A stretch of DNA of 64,000 nt from Parolsenella sp958406235 (GTDB lineage Bacteria; Actinomycetota; Coriobacteriia; Coriobacteriales; Atopobiaceae), in contig NZ_JBCLNF010000003.1 of NCBI RefSeq assembly GCF_039062465.1, positions 160,852 through 224,851 on the forward strand, in the 5' to 3' direction. Shown here piece by piece: positions 1-8,515 of the stretch; the first letter of the stretch is position 1, and every line of letters starts with the position of its first letter. Under the pieces are notes generated by a model that saw nothing but the letters and a program-made list of their open reading frames with translations, was not told the origin of the DNA and searched no databases. Both the position numbers and the translations under genes were made by a program.

Positions 1-530
1 CCCATGTCGAAGAAGTCGAGCAGCTCGAGGGCACGCTCATGCATCTTCTTCTCGGCGGACCAATACGAGGGGAGGCGCAGCACGGCGCTCACGGCGCTCT
101 CCTTGATCTGGTTGTGCAGGCCGATCTTGACGTTGTCCTCGACGGTCAGCGACGAGAAGAGACGGATGTTCTGGAACGTACGCGCGACGCCAAGGCGGCT
201 CGCAGCGGCAGCATCCATGCCGGCCGTATCGGTGCCGTCAAGCATGACCATGCCACGCGTGGGGTTATAGACCTTGGTCAGCAGGTTGAAGACCGTGGTC
301 TTGCCGGCGCCGTTCGGGCCGATGAGGCCGGCGATCTCGGTCTTGCCAACGGTGAAGTTGAAGTCATCGACCGCACGGAGACCACCGAAATCAATGCCGA
401 GGTGGCGGCACTCGAGGACGGGACGATCGTAGAGATCGCGCTCGGGGATGATCGCGTCGCTCGGCAGCGGCACCATCTTGGTGCGCTCGCGGCGCTCCGC
501 GGCGTGGCGCGAGGATGCGTTGCTAGGCAT
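1..530 (-). CDS. livG: Branched-chain amino acid ABC transporter ATP-binding protein LivG (partial)
   Basis: ATPase subunit that powers import of branched-chain or other hydrophobic amino acids from the cytoplasmic face of the LivHM permease. About 176 codons are visible; the C-terminus runs off the left edge. The Walker A motif GPNGAGKTT is at about residues 71-79, and the family hallmark VARTFQNIRLF (Q-loop region) follows at about 115-125. The signature and Walker B motifs lie outside the window. ATG at 530 overlaps the end of livM by 8 nt, which supports translational coupling. The first 35 or so residues are a charged extension ahead of the usual LivG start. Confidence 0.93.
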   Translation of the reverse strand, partial: MPSNASSRHAAERRERTKMVPLPSDAIIPERDLYDRPVLECRHLGIDFGGLRAVDDFNFTVGKTEIAGLIGPNGAGKTTVFNLLTKVYNPTRGMVMLDGTDTAGMDAAAASRLGVARTFQNIRLFSSLTVEDNVKIGLHNQIKESAVSAVLRLPSYWSAEKKMHERALELLDFFDM

Positions 531-1638
531 CGGCCTCGCCTCCCTTCTCGGTCGCGTCGTCCTGCGACTTCACGGGCCTCTTGAACTTGGACTTCAGGCC
601 ACCTGCAAGCTGACGCAGCGTCGGGTTGTTGGAAACGATCATCACGAGGATCAGCACGACAGCGTAGATGAGCATGCGCCAATCGGAGATGGCGCGCAGC
701 ATCTCAGGCAGGACGGTAAGGAGCGCGGCGGAGATGATCGAGCCGCGAACGTTGCCCATGCCGCCGAGAACCACGAACACCAGCACCAGGATCGAGGTGT
801 TGAAGTCGAACTTCTTCGGCACGATGGAGCTGTAGCCCATCGCATAGAAGCATCCGGCGGCACCTGCGAGCGCGGCGGCGACCACGAAGGCGATCATGCG
901 GTACTTGGTGACGTTGATGCCCACGGACTCAGCGGCGATGCGGTTGTCGCGCACACTCATGATGGCGCGGCCGGTACGGCTGTTCACGAGGTTGAGCACG
1001 ACAGTCACGGTAACGAGCACGAGCACGATGCCGATGGCGAACGTCGACATCTTGGTGATGCCCGTAGCGCCCTGCGGGCCGTTGATGAGCAGCGTGCCGC
1101 CCTGCATGCCAAGGGCCTTGGCGTCGGCAAGCGAGAAGTGCAGGCCTCTGCCATCGAGACCAACATACAGGTTGTTCAGGATGTTCTTAATGATCTCGCC
1201 AAACGCGAGGGTCACGATGGCGAGGTAGTCGCCACGCAGGCGCATGACCGGAATGCCGATGACAAAGCCGGCCACGCCCGCGATGACAGCGGCGATGACG
1301 AGCGCGAGCGCGTAAGCCAGAAGGGCGTTGTTGACGATACCGTTCACGAGGCTGAACGCGACGAAACCCGAGAACGCGCCCACGCTCATGAAGCCTGCGT
1401 GACCAAGCGACAGCTCGCCCGAAATGCCAACGACGAGGTTGAGCGACACGGCCATGCACACATAGGCGCAGATGGGAACCAGCTGGCCCGCGAGCGAGTT
1501 GGTCAGAATGCCCGTGGCCTCGAGCACCGTCATGAGGACGAAGAATCCGATAACGACGGCGTACGTGATGAGGTTGGACTGCAGTCGCTTGCTCATGCGG
1601 CGGGGAGCGGCTGCGGCGGTGGTGTTCTTGTCTGCCAT
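523..1638 (-). CDS. livM: Branched-chain amino acid ABC transporter permease LivM
   Basis: Inner-membrane permease of the HAAT family, 371 aa, which pairs with LivH to form the translocation channel. It has multiple hydrophobic segments, and the conserved stretch NLVVGISGELSLGHAGFM at about residues 68-85 is typical of LivM. A cytoplasmic Ala/Lys/Arg-rich head of about 20 residues precedes the first membrane segment. It starts 4 nt after the livH stop and overlaps livG, so the three genes form one transcript. The C-terminus is charged (Lys/Asp/Glu-rich) and cytoplasmic. Confidence 0.95.
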   Translation of the reverse strand: MADKNTTAAAAPRRMSKRLQSNLITYAVVIGFFVLMTVLEATGILTNSLAGQLVPICAYVCMAVSLNLVVGISGELSLGHAGFMSVGAFSGFVAFSLVNGIVNNALLAYALALVIAAVIAGVAGFVIGIPVMRLRGDYLAIVTLAFGEIIKNILNNLYVGLDGRGLHFSLADAKALGMQGGTLLINGPQGATGITKMSTFAIGIVLVLVTVTVVLNLVNSRTGRAIMSVRDNRIAAESVGINVTKYRMIAFVVAAALAGAAGCFYAMGYSSIVPKKFDFNTSILVLVFVVLGGMGNVRGSIISAALLTVLPEMLRAISDWRMLIYAVVLILVMIVSNNPTLRQLAGGLKSKFKRPVKSQDDATEKGGEADA

Positions 1639-1642
1639 GGCG

Positions 1643-2524
1643 CTACACCTTCTCCCTGACGGTCTTGCCGAGAAGGCCGGACGGCTTCACGAGCAGAACG
1701 ACGATAAGGACGCCGAAGACGATGGCGTCAGCGAGCTGCGTGCCGACGTATGCCTTCGCGAAAATCTCGATGACCCCGAGGACGAGACCACCCACAAAGG
1801 CACCGGGAATCGAGCCGATACCACCGATGACCGCGGCAGTGAAGGCCTTGATTCCCGGAAGCGAGCCGGTGGTGGGGATCAGCGTCGGGTAGGCGGAGCA
1901 CATGAGCACGCCGGCGACGGCAGCGAGGCCAGAGCCAATGGCAAACGTGAGCGAAATGGTCGAGTTCACGTTAATGCCCATGAGCGTGGCAGCGCCTCGG
2001 TCCTCGGAACAGGCGCGCATGGCCTTGCCCATACGAGTCTTGCCAGTGAACATCGTCAGACCGATCATGACGACGATGCCGGTGACGACCGTGACGATGG
2101 TGATGGCGCTCACCACGAGCTGCCCGTCGAACAGAGAAACGGACGGCAGGTTCACGACGGACGGGAACGACTTGGTGTCGGAGCCCCAGATGAGCAGCGC
2201 CGAGTTCTGCAGGAAGTAGCTCACGCCAATGGCGGTGATGAGCACGTCAAGCGACGGCGCGTTGCGAAGGGGCTTGTAGGCAAGGCGCTCGATAACGATA
2301 CCCAGGACGGTGCAGCCGACGATGGAGAGCAGGACGCCCACTCCAGTGGGAAGTCCCAGGTAGTTCACGGCACAGAAGCAGATGTAGCCACCGACCATAA
2401 TGATGTCGCCGTGAGCGAAGTTCAGCATCTTGGCGATGCCGTACACCATGGTGTAGCCCAGGGCGATGATCGCGTAGACGCTGCCGAGCGACAGGCCGTT
2501 GATGAGGTTCGTCAGAAAGCCCAT
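1643..2524 (-). CDS. livH: Branched-chain amino acid ABC transporter permease LivH
   Basis: Second permease subunit, 293 aa, the usual LivH length, with about eight hydrophobic segments. The N-terminus (INGLSLGSVYAIIALGYTMV, residues 8-27) and the following NFAHGDIIMVGGY are diagnostic of LivH. An AAGGAGG ribosome binding site lies 9 nt before the ATG. It follows the binding-protein gene after a gap of about 190 nt holding a hairpin (2610-2644), a common arrangement for making more binding protein than permease. Confidence 0.95.
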   Translation of the reverse strand: MGFLTNLINGLSLGSVYAIIALGYTMVYGIAKMLNFAHGDIIMVGGYICFCAVNYLGLPTGVGVLLSIVGCTVLGIVIERLAYKPLRNAPSLDVLITAIGVSYFLQNSALLIWGSDTKSFPSVVNLPSVSLFDGQLVVSAITIVTVVTGIVVMIGLTMFTGKTRMGKAMRACSEDRGAATLMGINVNSTISLTFAIGSGLAAVAGVLMCSAYPTLIPTTGSLPGIKAFTAAVIGGIGSIPGAFVGGLVLGVIEIFAKAYVGTQLADAIVFGVLIVVLLVKPSGLLGKTVREKV

Positions 2525-2609
2525 GTCATGCCGCCTCCTTTCAAATCATGTCACCGAAACCGGTTCGCAACTGGCGCGGAACCTCCCGGCAACCCTTGTC
2601 TCCTACCGA

Positions 2610-2644
2610 CGAGCGGGGACCATCAAGCCGATGGCCCCCGCTCG
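2610..2644 (-). promoter_or_regulatory. Intercistronic hairpin between binding-protein gene and livH
   Basis: Inverted repeat with arms CGAGCGGGG (2610-2618) and CCCCGCTCG (2636-2644), 9 bp perfect, extended inward by two more pairs after one mismatch. No T-tract follows on the minus strand, so it is more likely an attenuating or 3'-end-stabilising stem than a full terminator. The position fits differential expression of binding protein over permeases. The function is inferred. Confidence 0.5.
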
Positions 2645-2713
2645 CTATTCACACTATTACGGACGACGCGTCTTAGACGGAACGTGCGAGACGCCCGCCC
2701 GATCGCTGCAGGA

Positions 2714-3952
2714 CTAGTCCAGCGGCTGATACACGCCGCCCTTGATGACCATGCCCTTAGGATCCTTGGAGACCTCACCGGTCTCCTTCCAGGTCACGTT
2801 CTCGCCGGTGAGGCCAGAATAGGTGTAGCCGTCGACGATGGCCGCCTTGAGCTTGTCGCAGATGTCGGAGGCGCTCATATCGGGCGTGCAGCCGGTCTTC
2901 TCGAGGAGGTCCTTGATGACGTAGACGCAGTCATAGGCGTCAGCGGCGAACTGAATCGGCTCGTCACCATAGGCGTCCTTGTAGGCCTTGGTGAAGGCGG
3001 AGGTCTTCTCGTCGGTCGCGGTGGCGACGAACGGAGTCAGGAGCATGAGGCCCTCGGCGAGGGAGGTGTCGAAGCCCTCCACGGTGAGGATGCCGTCCAT
3101 GCCGTCGCAACCGAAGAACTTCGGGGCATAACCCATGTTGGCAGCCTGGGTGAGGATGAGCGCGGCCGGGGTGTAGTAGATCGGGAGGAAGACGAGGTCA
3201 GCGCCGGCGTTCTTCGCGTCATTCAGCTGGACGGAGAAGTCCGTGGCGTTGTCGGCCGTGAACGTGGTGGTCGAGACGATGGTGAGGTTCTGCTCGGCAG
3301 CCTCGGCCTCGAACTTCTTGAAGATGCCGGTGGAGTAGGCATCGGAGTTGTCGTAGATGACGGCGATCTTGGTGCCGAGCTGCTTCTGCGCGAGGTACTG
3401 AGCGGACGCGGTGCCCTGGTTGGGATCCGTGAAGCACATCTGGTAGACGTTGTCCTTGCGCGGAGTGGTCACGTTGCCGTCGGCGTCAGCCTGGCCACCG
3501 ATGACGTCGTTGGAAGAGGCGGATGGCGTCAGCTCAAAGACGTTGTCAGTGTTGGTCTCTGCGGAAACAGCCACGCACGGAGCGGTGGTAGTGGTGCCGA
3601 CGAGGACCTGCAGGCCCCAGTCCTTCAGGTTGTTGTAGGCGTTGACGGACTTCTCCGGATCGTGCTCGTCATCCTGGCAGTTGTGCTCGAGCTGAATGCC
3701 ACCAGCTGCGTTGATCTCGTCGACGGCGAGCTGGGCACCGTTCTTGGTGGCGGAGCCGTAGATGGCGTTGGCACCCGTCAGCGGGCCGATGTTGCCGATC
3801 TTGAACGCGCTAGCGGAACCGGAACCAGAGGCCGTGCTCGCGGAAGAGCCGGAGTTGCCGCAACCGGCAAGAGCGGTCGCGCTTAGAATGCTCGCGGCAC
3901 CAGACAGCTTCACGAAGTTCCTACGAGTCATGTCAAAACGCTTGGACTCCAT
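2714..3952 (-). CDS. Tat-exported lipoprotein, branched-chain amino acid substrate-binding protein
   Basis: Periplasmic-binding-protein-like receptor (Leu/Ile/Val-binding family), 412 aa, which captures substrate outside the membrane and delivers it to LivHMG. The N-terminus carries a twin-arginine motif (TRRNFVK, residues 9-15), a hydrophobic stretch and a lipobox ending LAGC with Cys31, so it is probably a Tat-exported lipoprotein. A Ser/Ala/Gly-rich linker (about 32-48) leads into the receptor domain (KIGNIGPLTGANAIYGSATKN, in part). The start is set by AGGAGG 7 nt upstream. The substrate may be an amino acid other than Leu/Ile/Val; the sequence does not settle this. Confidence 0.93.
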   Translation of the reverse strand: MESKRFDMTRRNFVKLSGAASILSATALAGCGNSGSSASTASGSGSASAFKIGNIGPLTGANAIYGSATKNGAQLAVDEINAAGGIQLEHNCQDDEHDPEKSVNAYNNLKDWGLQVLVGTTTTAPCVAVSAETNTDNVFELTPSASSNDVIGGQADADGNVTTPRKDNVYQMCFTDPNQGTASAQYLAQKQLGTKIAVIYDNSDAYSTGIFKKFEAEAAEQNLTIVSTTTFTADNATDFSVQLNDAKNAGADLVFLPIYYTPAALILTQAANMGYAPKFFGCDGMDGILTVEGFDTSLAEGLMLLTPFVATATDEKTSAFTKAYKDAYGDEPIQFAADAYDCVYVIKDLLEKTGCTPDMSASDICDKLKAAIVDGYTYSGLTGENVTWKETGEVSKDPKGMVIKGGVYQPLD

Positions 3953-4027
3953 CTTTCATCCTCCTCGATACGGCCCGATGAGATGTTTTAGCGCACACGG
4001 TCAGGCCTCCCCCGAGCGCGTTGGTTA

Positions 4028-4058
4028 GCTATCCTAGCGTGCATAAAACGGATAGCAA
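4028..4058 (-). promoter_or_regulatory. Candidate promoter with overlapping inverted-repeat operator for the liv operon
   Basis: On the minus strand, TTGCTA (4053-4058) and TAGGAT (4031-4036) are separated by 16 nt, a plausible -35/-10 pair about 80 nt ahead of the start codon. A perfect 7-bp inverted repeat GCTATCC (4028-4034) / GGATAGC (4050-4056) spans both boxes, so a repressor bound there would block RNA polymerase. No regulator gene is adjacent, and the assignment rests on sequence alone. Confidence 0.4.
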
Positions 4059-4135
4059 GATGGAAACCCATAAGGTGAAAACGTTTTAACATCGCCGAAA
4101 TATAAGCCCGGTCATGTAAGCGAATTCAATATAGG
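4059..4135. other. Intergenic stretch between degT terminator and liv promoter
   Basis: AT-richer than its surroundings. I see no gene, RNA signature or repeat in it. Together with 3953-4058 and the terminator hairpin it makes up the gap between the binding-protein gene and the aminotransferase gene. Confidence 0.4.
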
Positions 4136-4167
4136 AAGTGACGCCGGCGGGGACGCCGACGCCACTT
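4136..4167 (-). terminator. Hairpin terminator downstream of the DegT/ATP-grasp pair
   Basis: A 14-bp stem (two G-U pairs) has arms 4136-4149 and 4154-4167 and a TCCC loop on the minus strand, followed by CCTATATTG rather than a clean T-run. It lies about 160 nt after the degT stop. The stem is strong but the tract is weak, hence moderate confidence. Between it and the stop (4168-4329) are only GC-rich decayed repeats. Confidence 0.55.
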
Positions 4168-4329
4168 GACTGTGCCCATGTAGGGACGTGTCTATGCGGT
4201 TGGTGAAGCGGGGCGCACGGGAGCTGACGGCGGGACGCGGGGGCTGGCGGCGGGCCAGCGGCCGGGCACGAAGCCGGCGGGGCCAGCGGGCCGGCGGCGG
4301 GGCGGCGGCCGAGCGCAAAGCCGACGGGG

Positions 4330-5682
4330 CTAGCGAGCGGCCTCGATGACGAGGCGGGCGACCTCGCGGGCGCGCTCGGGCGAGACGTCCGTCGGGAGCG
4401 ACACGGCACCCTCGCAGGCACGCGCGGTCTTCGGCCACGCGGCGAGCGTGCCGTCCCAGCCGTAGGCCTCGGGCTTCGTGACGCCCGGGAAGAGCGGCTC
4501 GCGATACCATGCGACCGCATAGAGTCCCGCGGCGCGCACGGACTTGATGGCGGCATCGGCACGCTCGGCGTCCTCGAGGAAGACCGGGAAGCGCAAAAGC
4601 GGCTGGGCATCCCCCGCGAAGGCAGCAGCGGGAACGCTCACGCCGGCGACGTCCGCGAACTCCTCGCAATAGGCAGCGACGGCCTCGCGGCGCTGGGCCT
4701 CATTGGCGTCGAGCCCCGCGAGCGCGGCGCGCGCGGTGTCGCAGACCCAATCGCCCGGGCGCTCGGGCGCGCTCGCGAGCCCTCCCGCAAGCTCGATCTC
4801 GCCGATCGCGGGCTCAAAGGCCCCGCTGGCCGTCAGGCGGCGGCGCAGCGCGTGGCTGATGCCGGCCGGCAGGTGATTGAGGACGCGGATCTGGTTGAGG
4901 TAGTGGCGCGCGGCCTTGGCGCGGCGAGTGTCGAGGACAGGCAGCGCCTCCAGGTGAGCGACGACGTCCGCGCCGAGGGGCGTGGCGGCGAACCCTGGGT
5001 TCACCCAGACGGCGCCGCCAAAGTGCGTCGGCAGCATCTTCTCGACGCCGAAGGAGTGGAAGGACAGGTCCGCGAGCGGCTTGCCCTCCGCATCGGTGGC
5101 GAGACGACCCACACAGTGCGCGCAGTCCTCGAGCACAACCGCCCCGCGCGCGTGAGCGGCGGAGGCGAGCGCGGCGTCCGCCTCGGGCGCCATAAGGCCG
5201 CAGGTGTGCTGCAGCATGACGGCGGAGGGCTCGCCGGCGAGCGTGGCGGGGATCGCAAGCGTGTCGGGGTCGATATCACAGAAGCGAGGGACGAGCCCCG
5301 CGGAGGTAATCGGGTCGACGGCGGTGCAGCAGGTGAAGAGCTGCGTGGCGACCTCGCGGCCGCCCGCCGCCGCGATGGCGTCGCAGGCGACACGCATCGC
5401 CTGACGCGCCTTGAACGTGAGGTGCCAGTCCTCGGGCCTCGTGCCGGAGCGCGCCGCCAGCATCTGGCGAACGGCGAGCTCGGAGGGGGTGTCCGCAGCA
5501 GGTGCCTCGGCCACGGCCGCGCCCGTGGCTCCCACTGGCTGCTCGGCGCACTTCTCGGCCACGGCCGCGACCTCGGCTCCCACGCGCTGCTCGGCGCACT
5601 TCTCGGCGGTGCCCGCGCCCGTGACTCCCACGCGCTGTTCGGCGCGCTTCTCGGCGGCGCCCGCGCCCTTCTCGGCCGCCAT
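4330..5682 (-). CDS. DegT/DnrJ/EryC1-family PLP-dependent aminotransferase with N-terminal tandem repeats
   Basis: A 450-aa protein. Residues from about 75 onward resemble sugar/amino-acid aminotransferases of the DegT group: HTCG at about 159-162, VLEDCAHCVG at 183-192 and FGVEKML with the probable PLP lysine K215. The family normally acts on nucleotide-sugar ketones or similar carbonyl substrates; the substrate here is unknown. The first 64 residues are an Ala/Glu-rich extension of three and a half 16-aa repeats (AEKxAEQxVG...), encoded by 48-bp DNA repeats. ATG overlaps the stop of the upstream ATP-grasp gene (TAATG), so the two are coupled. An internal start near residue 74 would remove the repeat and cannot be excluded. 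Confidence 0.82.
   Translation of the reverse strand: MAAEKGAGAAEKRAEQRVGVTGAGTAEKCAEQRVGAEVAAVAEKCAEQPVGATGAAVAEAPAADTPSELAVRQMLAARSGTRPEDWHLTFKARQAMRVACDAIAAAGGREVATQLFTCCTAVDPITSAGLVPRFCDIDPDTLAIPATLAGEPSAVMLQHTCGLMAPEADAALASAAHARGAVVLEDCAHCVGRLATDAEGKPLADLSFHSFGVEKMLPTHFGGAVWVNPGFAATPLGADVVAHLEALPVLDTRRAKAARHYLNQIRVLNHLPAGISHALRRRLTASGAFEPAIGEIELAGGLASAPERPGDWVCDTARAALAGLDANEAQRREAVAAYCEEFADVAGVSVPAAAFAGDAQPLLRFPVFLEDAERADAAIKSVRAAGLYAVAWYREPLFPGVTKPEAYGWDGTLAAWPKTARACEGAVSLPTDVSPERAREVARLVIEAAR
5506..5670. repeat. 48-bp tandem repeat, 3.4 copies, inside the DegT-type gene
   Basis: Units are at 5506-5553, 5554-5601 and 5602-5649, with a partial copy at 5650-5670. Each begins CTCGGC and ends with GGCGCRCTT on the plus strand. 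Divergence between copies is modest. The repeat is in frame and encodes a 16-residue Ala/Glu-rich unit, so copy-number change would lengthen or shorten the N-terminal extension without a frameshift. Confidence 0.9.
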
Positions 5683-6905
5683 TAGGACAGGTCCCTCTTG
5701 CCGAAGTACTTGCGGAAGTCCACCACGTAGTGGACCCAGAGCTTGGCCATGTTCCACAGGCGCTTCGGGCTGTTGTCCTTCGCGCCGAAGATGGTCGTGC
5801 CGCACTTGCCCTGGCTCATGAGCTCGAGCGCGCGGCGCTTCTCCGGACCCTCCTCCACGTACTTGCGCACGACGCACTTGGGCACGCCGTACCAGAGGAC
5901 CTCGTTGGTCGCGCGAACGGGCTCGAGCACGCCGCCGTCAAGGAGATCGTCGACGGCATAGCAGGCGAGGTTGTAGCCGGAGAGCGTCGTGAAGAAGCTA
6001 CTGCGGCCGGCACGCGGGTTCACCTCGAACAGGCGGTAGGAGCCGTCGCGCGGGTCGTACTTCATGTCGATGTTGAAGAAGCCGCGGTAGCCGCTGTGGC
6101 CAAGCAGGCTCTCCACCGTGTCGTAGATGGCGTCGTCCGCGTACGACAGGATCGCGGCGTAGTTGCCGATCGCCATGGGCGAGTAGTCCTCGAGCAGCGG
6201 GTGACCGAGGCTCATGAGGGTCACGGTGCCGTCGCCGCGGACGTAGCCGTTGACCACGCGCATGTTGCGATCGTCGCCGGGGATGAAGTCCTGGATGATG
6301 AGGCGGCCCGGGTAGCCGGCCTCGTAAATGCGGCGGACGGTCTCCTCGAGCTCCTCAGGCGTGCCGAGGACGAAGGCCTTCTTCTGGCCCTCGAACGGGT
6401 GGGCGCGGTATGCCGGGGCATCGGAGGGCTTGAGCGCCACGGGGAAGCCGAAGGGCAGCTCGGGGACGGTCGGGCCGTCGGTCACGGCCGTCTTGGGATA
6501 CGGGACGTGGCGCTCCTCGCAAAGCCGGTAGAAGCTCTCCTTGTCGTTCATGCGGTCGACGATGTCGCCGGAGGCGCACACGACGGCGTAGCGCGCGTCG
6601 AGGTCGTCCATCTGGTGCGAGAGCGCGACGGAGTAGTCGTCCCCGCAGGGAACGAGCAGCGGGACCACATCGCCGAAGCCGTCGGCCGCGGCGTTCAGGA
6701 CCTCGGTGAGACGCGTGCCCTCGAGCAGGTCCGGCACGACGCGGACCTCGATGAACTTCGAGTTGGCCGTCGGCGTGAGGCCAAAGGTGCCGTACACCAC
6801 GCACGTCGAGCCGAACTCCTCATAGAACGCGCGGGCCATGCCATATCCCGCAATCTCGGTCCCGAGAAGAACCGGGACGAACGGACGCCTATCCGTGCTG
6901 CTCAT
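5682..6905 (-). CDS. ATP-grasp carboxylate-amine ligase (D-aspartate ligase-like)
   Basis: A 407-aa ATP-grasp enzyme that would join a carboxylate to an amine via an acyl-phosphate. The N-terminus PVLLGTEIAGYGMARAFYEE and the C-terminal metal/ATP-binding segment FNIDMKYDPR...FEVNPRAGRSSF are characteristic of the family, which includes Enterococcus faecium D-aspartate ligase. The start at 6905 is chosen from GGGAGGGAG 6 nt upstream; the longer upstream reading is Arg-rich and implausible. It is followed without gap by the DegT gene. A role in peptidoglycan cross-bridge synthesis is suggested by the NlpC/P60 and MurJ neighbours and a racemase at 11470, but is inference. Confidence 0.75.
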   Translation of the reverse strand: MSSTDRRPFVPVLLGTEIAGYGMARAFYEEFGSTCVVYGTFGLTPTANSKFIEVRVVPDLLEGTRLTEVLNAAADGFGDVVPLLVPCGDDYSVALSHQMDDLDARYAVVCASGDIVDRMNDKESFYRLCEERHVPYPKTAVTDGPTVPELPFGFPVALKPSDAPAYRAHPFEGQKKAFVLGTPEELEETVRRIYEAGYPGRLIIQDFIPGDDRNMRVVNGYVRGDGTVTLMSLGHPLLEDYSPMAIGNYAAILSYADDAIYDTVESLLGHSGYRGFFNIDMKYDPRDGSYRLFEVNPRAGRSSFFTTLSGYNLACYAVDDLLDGGVLEPVRATNEVLWYGVPKCVVRKYVEEGPEKRRALELMSQGKCGTTIFGAKDNSPKRLWNMAKLWVHYVVDFRKYFGKRDLS

Positions 6906-7082
6906 GCGCACTCCCTCCCGCGCCGGCACCGCCGGCATCGGATGTCTGAACGCGCGCCGGGTCGATCTCGACGCGCGGATCGGTCTTGCTTGCAGCCGCC
7001 GCGCGCGACGCAGCCGGCGCGGTGGCCCCACTTGCATCCGCCGCGCGCCAGCAGCGCGACGGGGTCTCACACTCACACGAAG

Positions 7083-7110
7083 GCGGGGCGCCCCGAAAGG
7101 CACCCCGCCA
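7083..7110 (-). terminator. Hairpin terminator after the NlpC/P60 gene
   Basis: On the minus strand GGCGGGG pairs with CCCCGCC, extended inward through a G-U pair and GCC/GGC to about 11 bp around a TTTC loop. It lies 24 nt after the stop at 7134. The downstream T-tract is poor. It would insulate the hydrolase from the ATP-grasp gene. Confidence 0.6.
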
Positions 7111-7133
7111 AAGTCTAGCTTTCTTCCGCCCCG

Positions 7134-8345
7134 TTAGACGATGGGGCCGCCGCCAACGAAGCTGCCCGACGAATAGTACACGCTGGCGATTTCGACGCCA
7201 CCCCAGTTGGAGTGGATCATGAGGCCGCCGCCGATGCACATGCCAACGTGGGTGGTGCTGTTGACACCGCCGCCCCAGAACATGAGGTCACCCGCCTGGA
7301 GCTGGCTCTGATCCGTCGTCCAGCCACCGCCGTCGAGGCACCAGCCGATCATCGAGTTACCGCGACCGTTGCTCATGCGCTGACCGCGCGGGATGGAGAT
7401 GCCGGCCTTCTTGTAGGCCCACCACACGAGGCCGGAGCAGTCGAACTCCTGGCCGGGAATGGCGTTGCCGGCCCACGAGTAGCTGACACCGAGCTGGGAC
7501 TTGGCGGCGGCGATGGCGCCGGAGATGCCGGAGCCAAAGTCCTGGTTGCCGCTGGAGTGCGAGCCGGAGTTCGAGTTGCCGTTTGAGCCGGAGTTGCCGC
7601 CCGAGTTATTGCTCGAGCCGGAGTTGCCGGAGGCGGCGTTGTTCGAGCCGGCGCTGCTCGAGCCAGCGTTGCCGCCGGCGTTCGCGGCGGCCTCCGCCTC
7701 GGCCCTACGCTGGGCCTCCTCGGCGGCGAGTGCCTCCTGGACCTCGCTCGACAGTGAGCTCACATAGGACTGCTGCTGCTCGAGGGCACTCTGGATCTCG
7801 CCGGCCTTGTCCTGCGCGTCATCGACGAGCCTCTGCTGCTCCTCCTGCTGGGACTCGAGCTCGGCCTGCTTGGCGGCGAGTTCGGCCTGGACGCCCTGGA
7901 CCTGGCTGATGACCTCGGCGTCAGACTCCGCCACGCGGTTCGCGTAGTAGACGCGGCTGACGAGGTCCTCGAAGCTCGAGGAGTCGAAGAGAATCGAGAC
8001 GAGTGAGACACCGCCGGTCTTGTAGTTGGAGGAGACGCGGCCGGCGAGGGTGTCCTGCGCGGCGTCAAGCTCGGTCTGCTTCTGCGAGACCTCCTCCTGC
8101 GTGGAGGCGATCTGAGCTCGGGTGTCCTCGAGCTCCGCCTGGAGCTGCTCGAGCTCGGCGAAGGCGCTGTTAGCCTGCTCCTGGTACTTGGCGGTCTGGG
8201 CCTCGGCCTGCTGGAGCTGGGCCTGGAGGTCCGACGAAGACGCCGCGAGGGCGGCGGTGGGCGACGTGGCAAACAGAAGCCCCGCGGTAACAACGGTGAC
8301 GACGAGGCGCTTGCCGACGGTGGGGGCTGTGCGTTTAAGGTTCAT
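7134..8345 (-). CDS. Secreted NlpC/P60 peptidoglycan endopeptidase with coiled-coil N-terminus
   Basis: A 403-aa cell-wall hydrolase expected to cleave D-Glu-diamino acid bonds in peptidoglycan stem peptides. A signal peptide covers about residues 1-35 (cleavage near ALA-A). Residues 36-220 form long Gln/Glu/Ala-rich coiled coils, as in RipA- or PcsB-type proteins. Residues 222-268 are a Ser/Asn/Gly linker, and the NlpC/P60 domain follows. Catalytic residues appear to be Cys303 (FDCSGL), His366 (THVGM) and His378. The start at 8345 has AAGGAG upstream. The coiled coil usually autoinhibits or docks such enzymes on an FtsEX-type partner, which is not in the window. Confidence 0.93.
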   Translation of the reverse strand: MNLKRTAPTVGKRLVVTVVTAGLLFATSPTAALAASSSDLQAQLQQAEAQTAKYQEQANSAFAELEQLQAELEDTRAQIASTQEEVSQKQTELDAAQDTLAGRVSSNYKTGGVSLVSILFDSSSFEDLVSRVYYANRVAESDAEVISQVQGVQAELAAKQAELESQQEEQQRLVDDAQDKAGEIQSALEQQQSYVSSLSSEVQEALAAEEAQRRAEAEAAANAGGNAGSSSAGSNNAASGNSGSSNNSGGNSGSNGNSNSGSHSSGNQDFGSGISGAIAAAKSQLGVSYSWAGNAIPGQEFDCSGLVWWAYKKAGISIPRGQRMSNGRGNSMIGWCLDGGGWTTDQSQLQAGDLMFWGGGVNSTTHVGMCIGGGLMIHSNWGGVEIASVYYSSGSFVGGGPIV

Positions 8346-8515
8346 TGTCCCTCTCCTTTCGGGTGGTATCAGTATAGGCGAGGAATCCGCCGCGCCCAAC
8401 CCCCGAAGACAGATGGCGTCACTGTATGCTCACACGGCCTGGTCAGGCGGCAATTTGGCCGTTGACGCCGGTGCCCCAGCGGCAGGCGACGTGTCGAGGC
8501 CCAGAGCAATCGCAA
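8346..8515. other. Leader region upstream of the NlpC/P60 gene
   Basis: Gene-free segment between the hydrolase start and the degenerate repeat array. It carries the hydrolase ribosome binding site at its left edge. I find no convincing promoter boxes or known riboswitch signature. Confidence 0.4.

Noticed and set aside
1472..3886. 804-codon open frame on the plus strand
   Set aside because: It is antisense to livM, livH and the binding-protein gene, which have clear homology and ribosome binding sites. The plus-strand product is His/Arg/Asp/Glu-rich with no domain, the usual shadow in high-GC DNA.
6889..7081. Ala-rich open frame ending over the start of the ATP-grasp gene
   Set aside because: No start codon between the hydrolase terminator and the Ala-rich stretch, and no ribosome binding site. 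The sequence is better explained as decayed GC-rich repeats.
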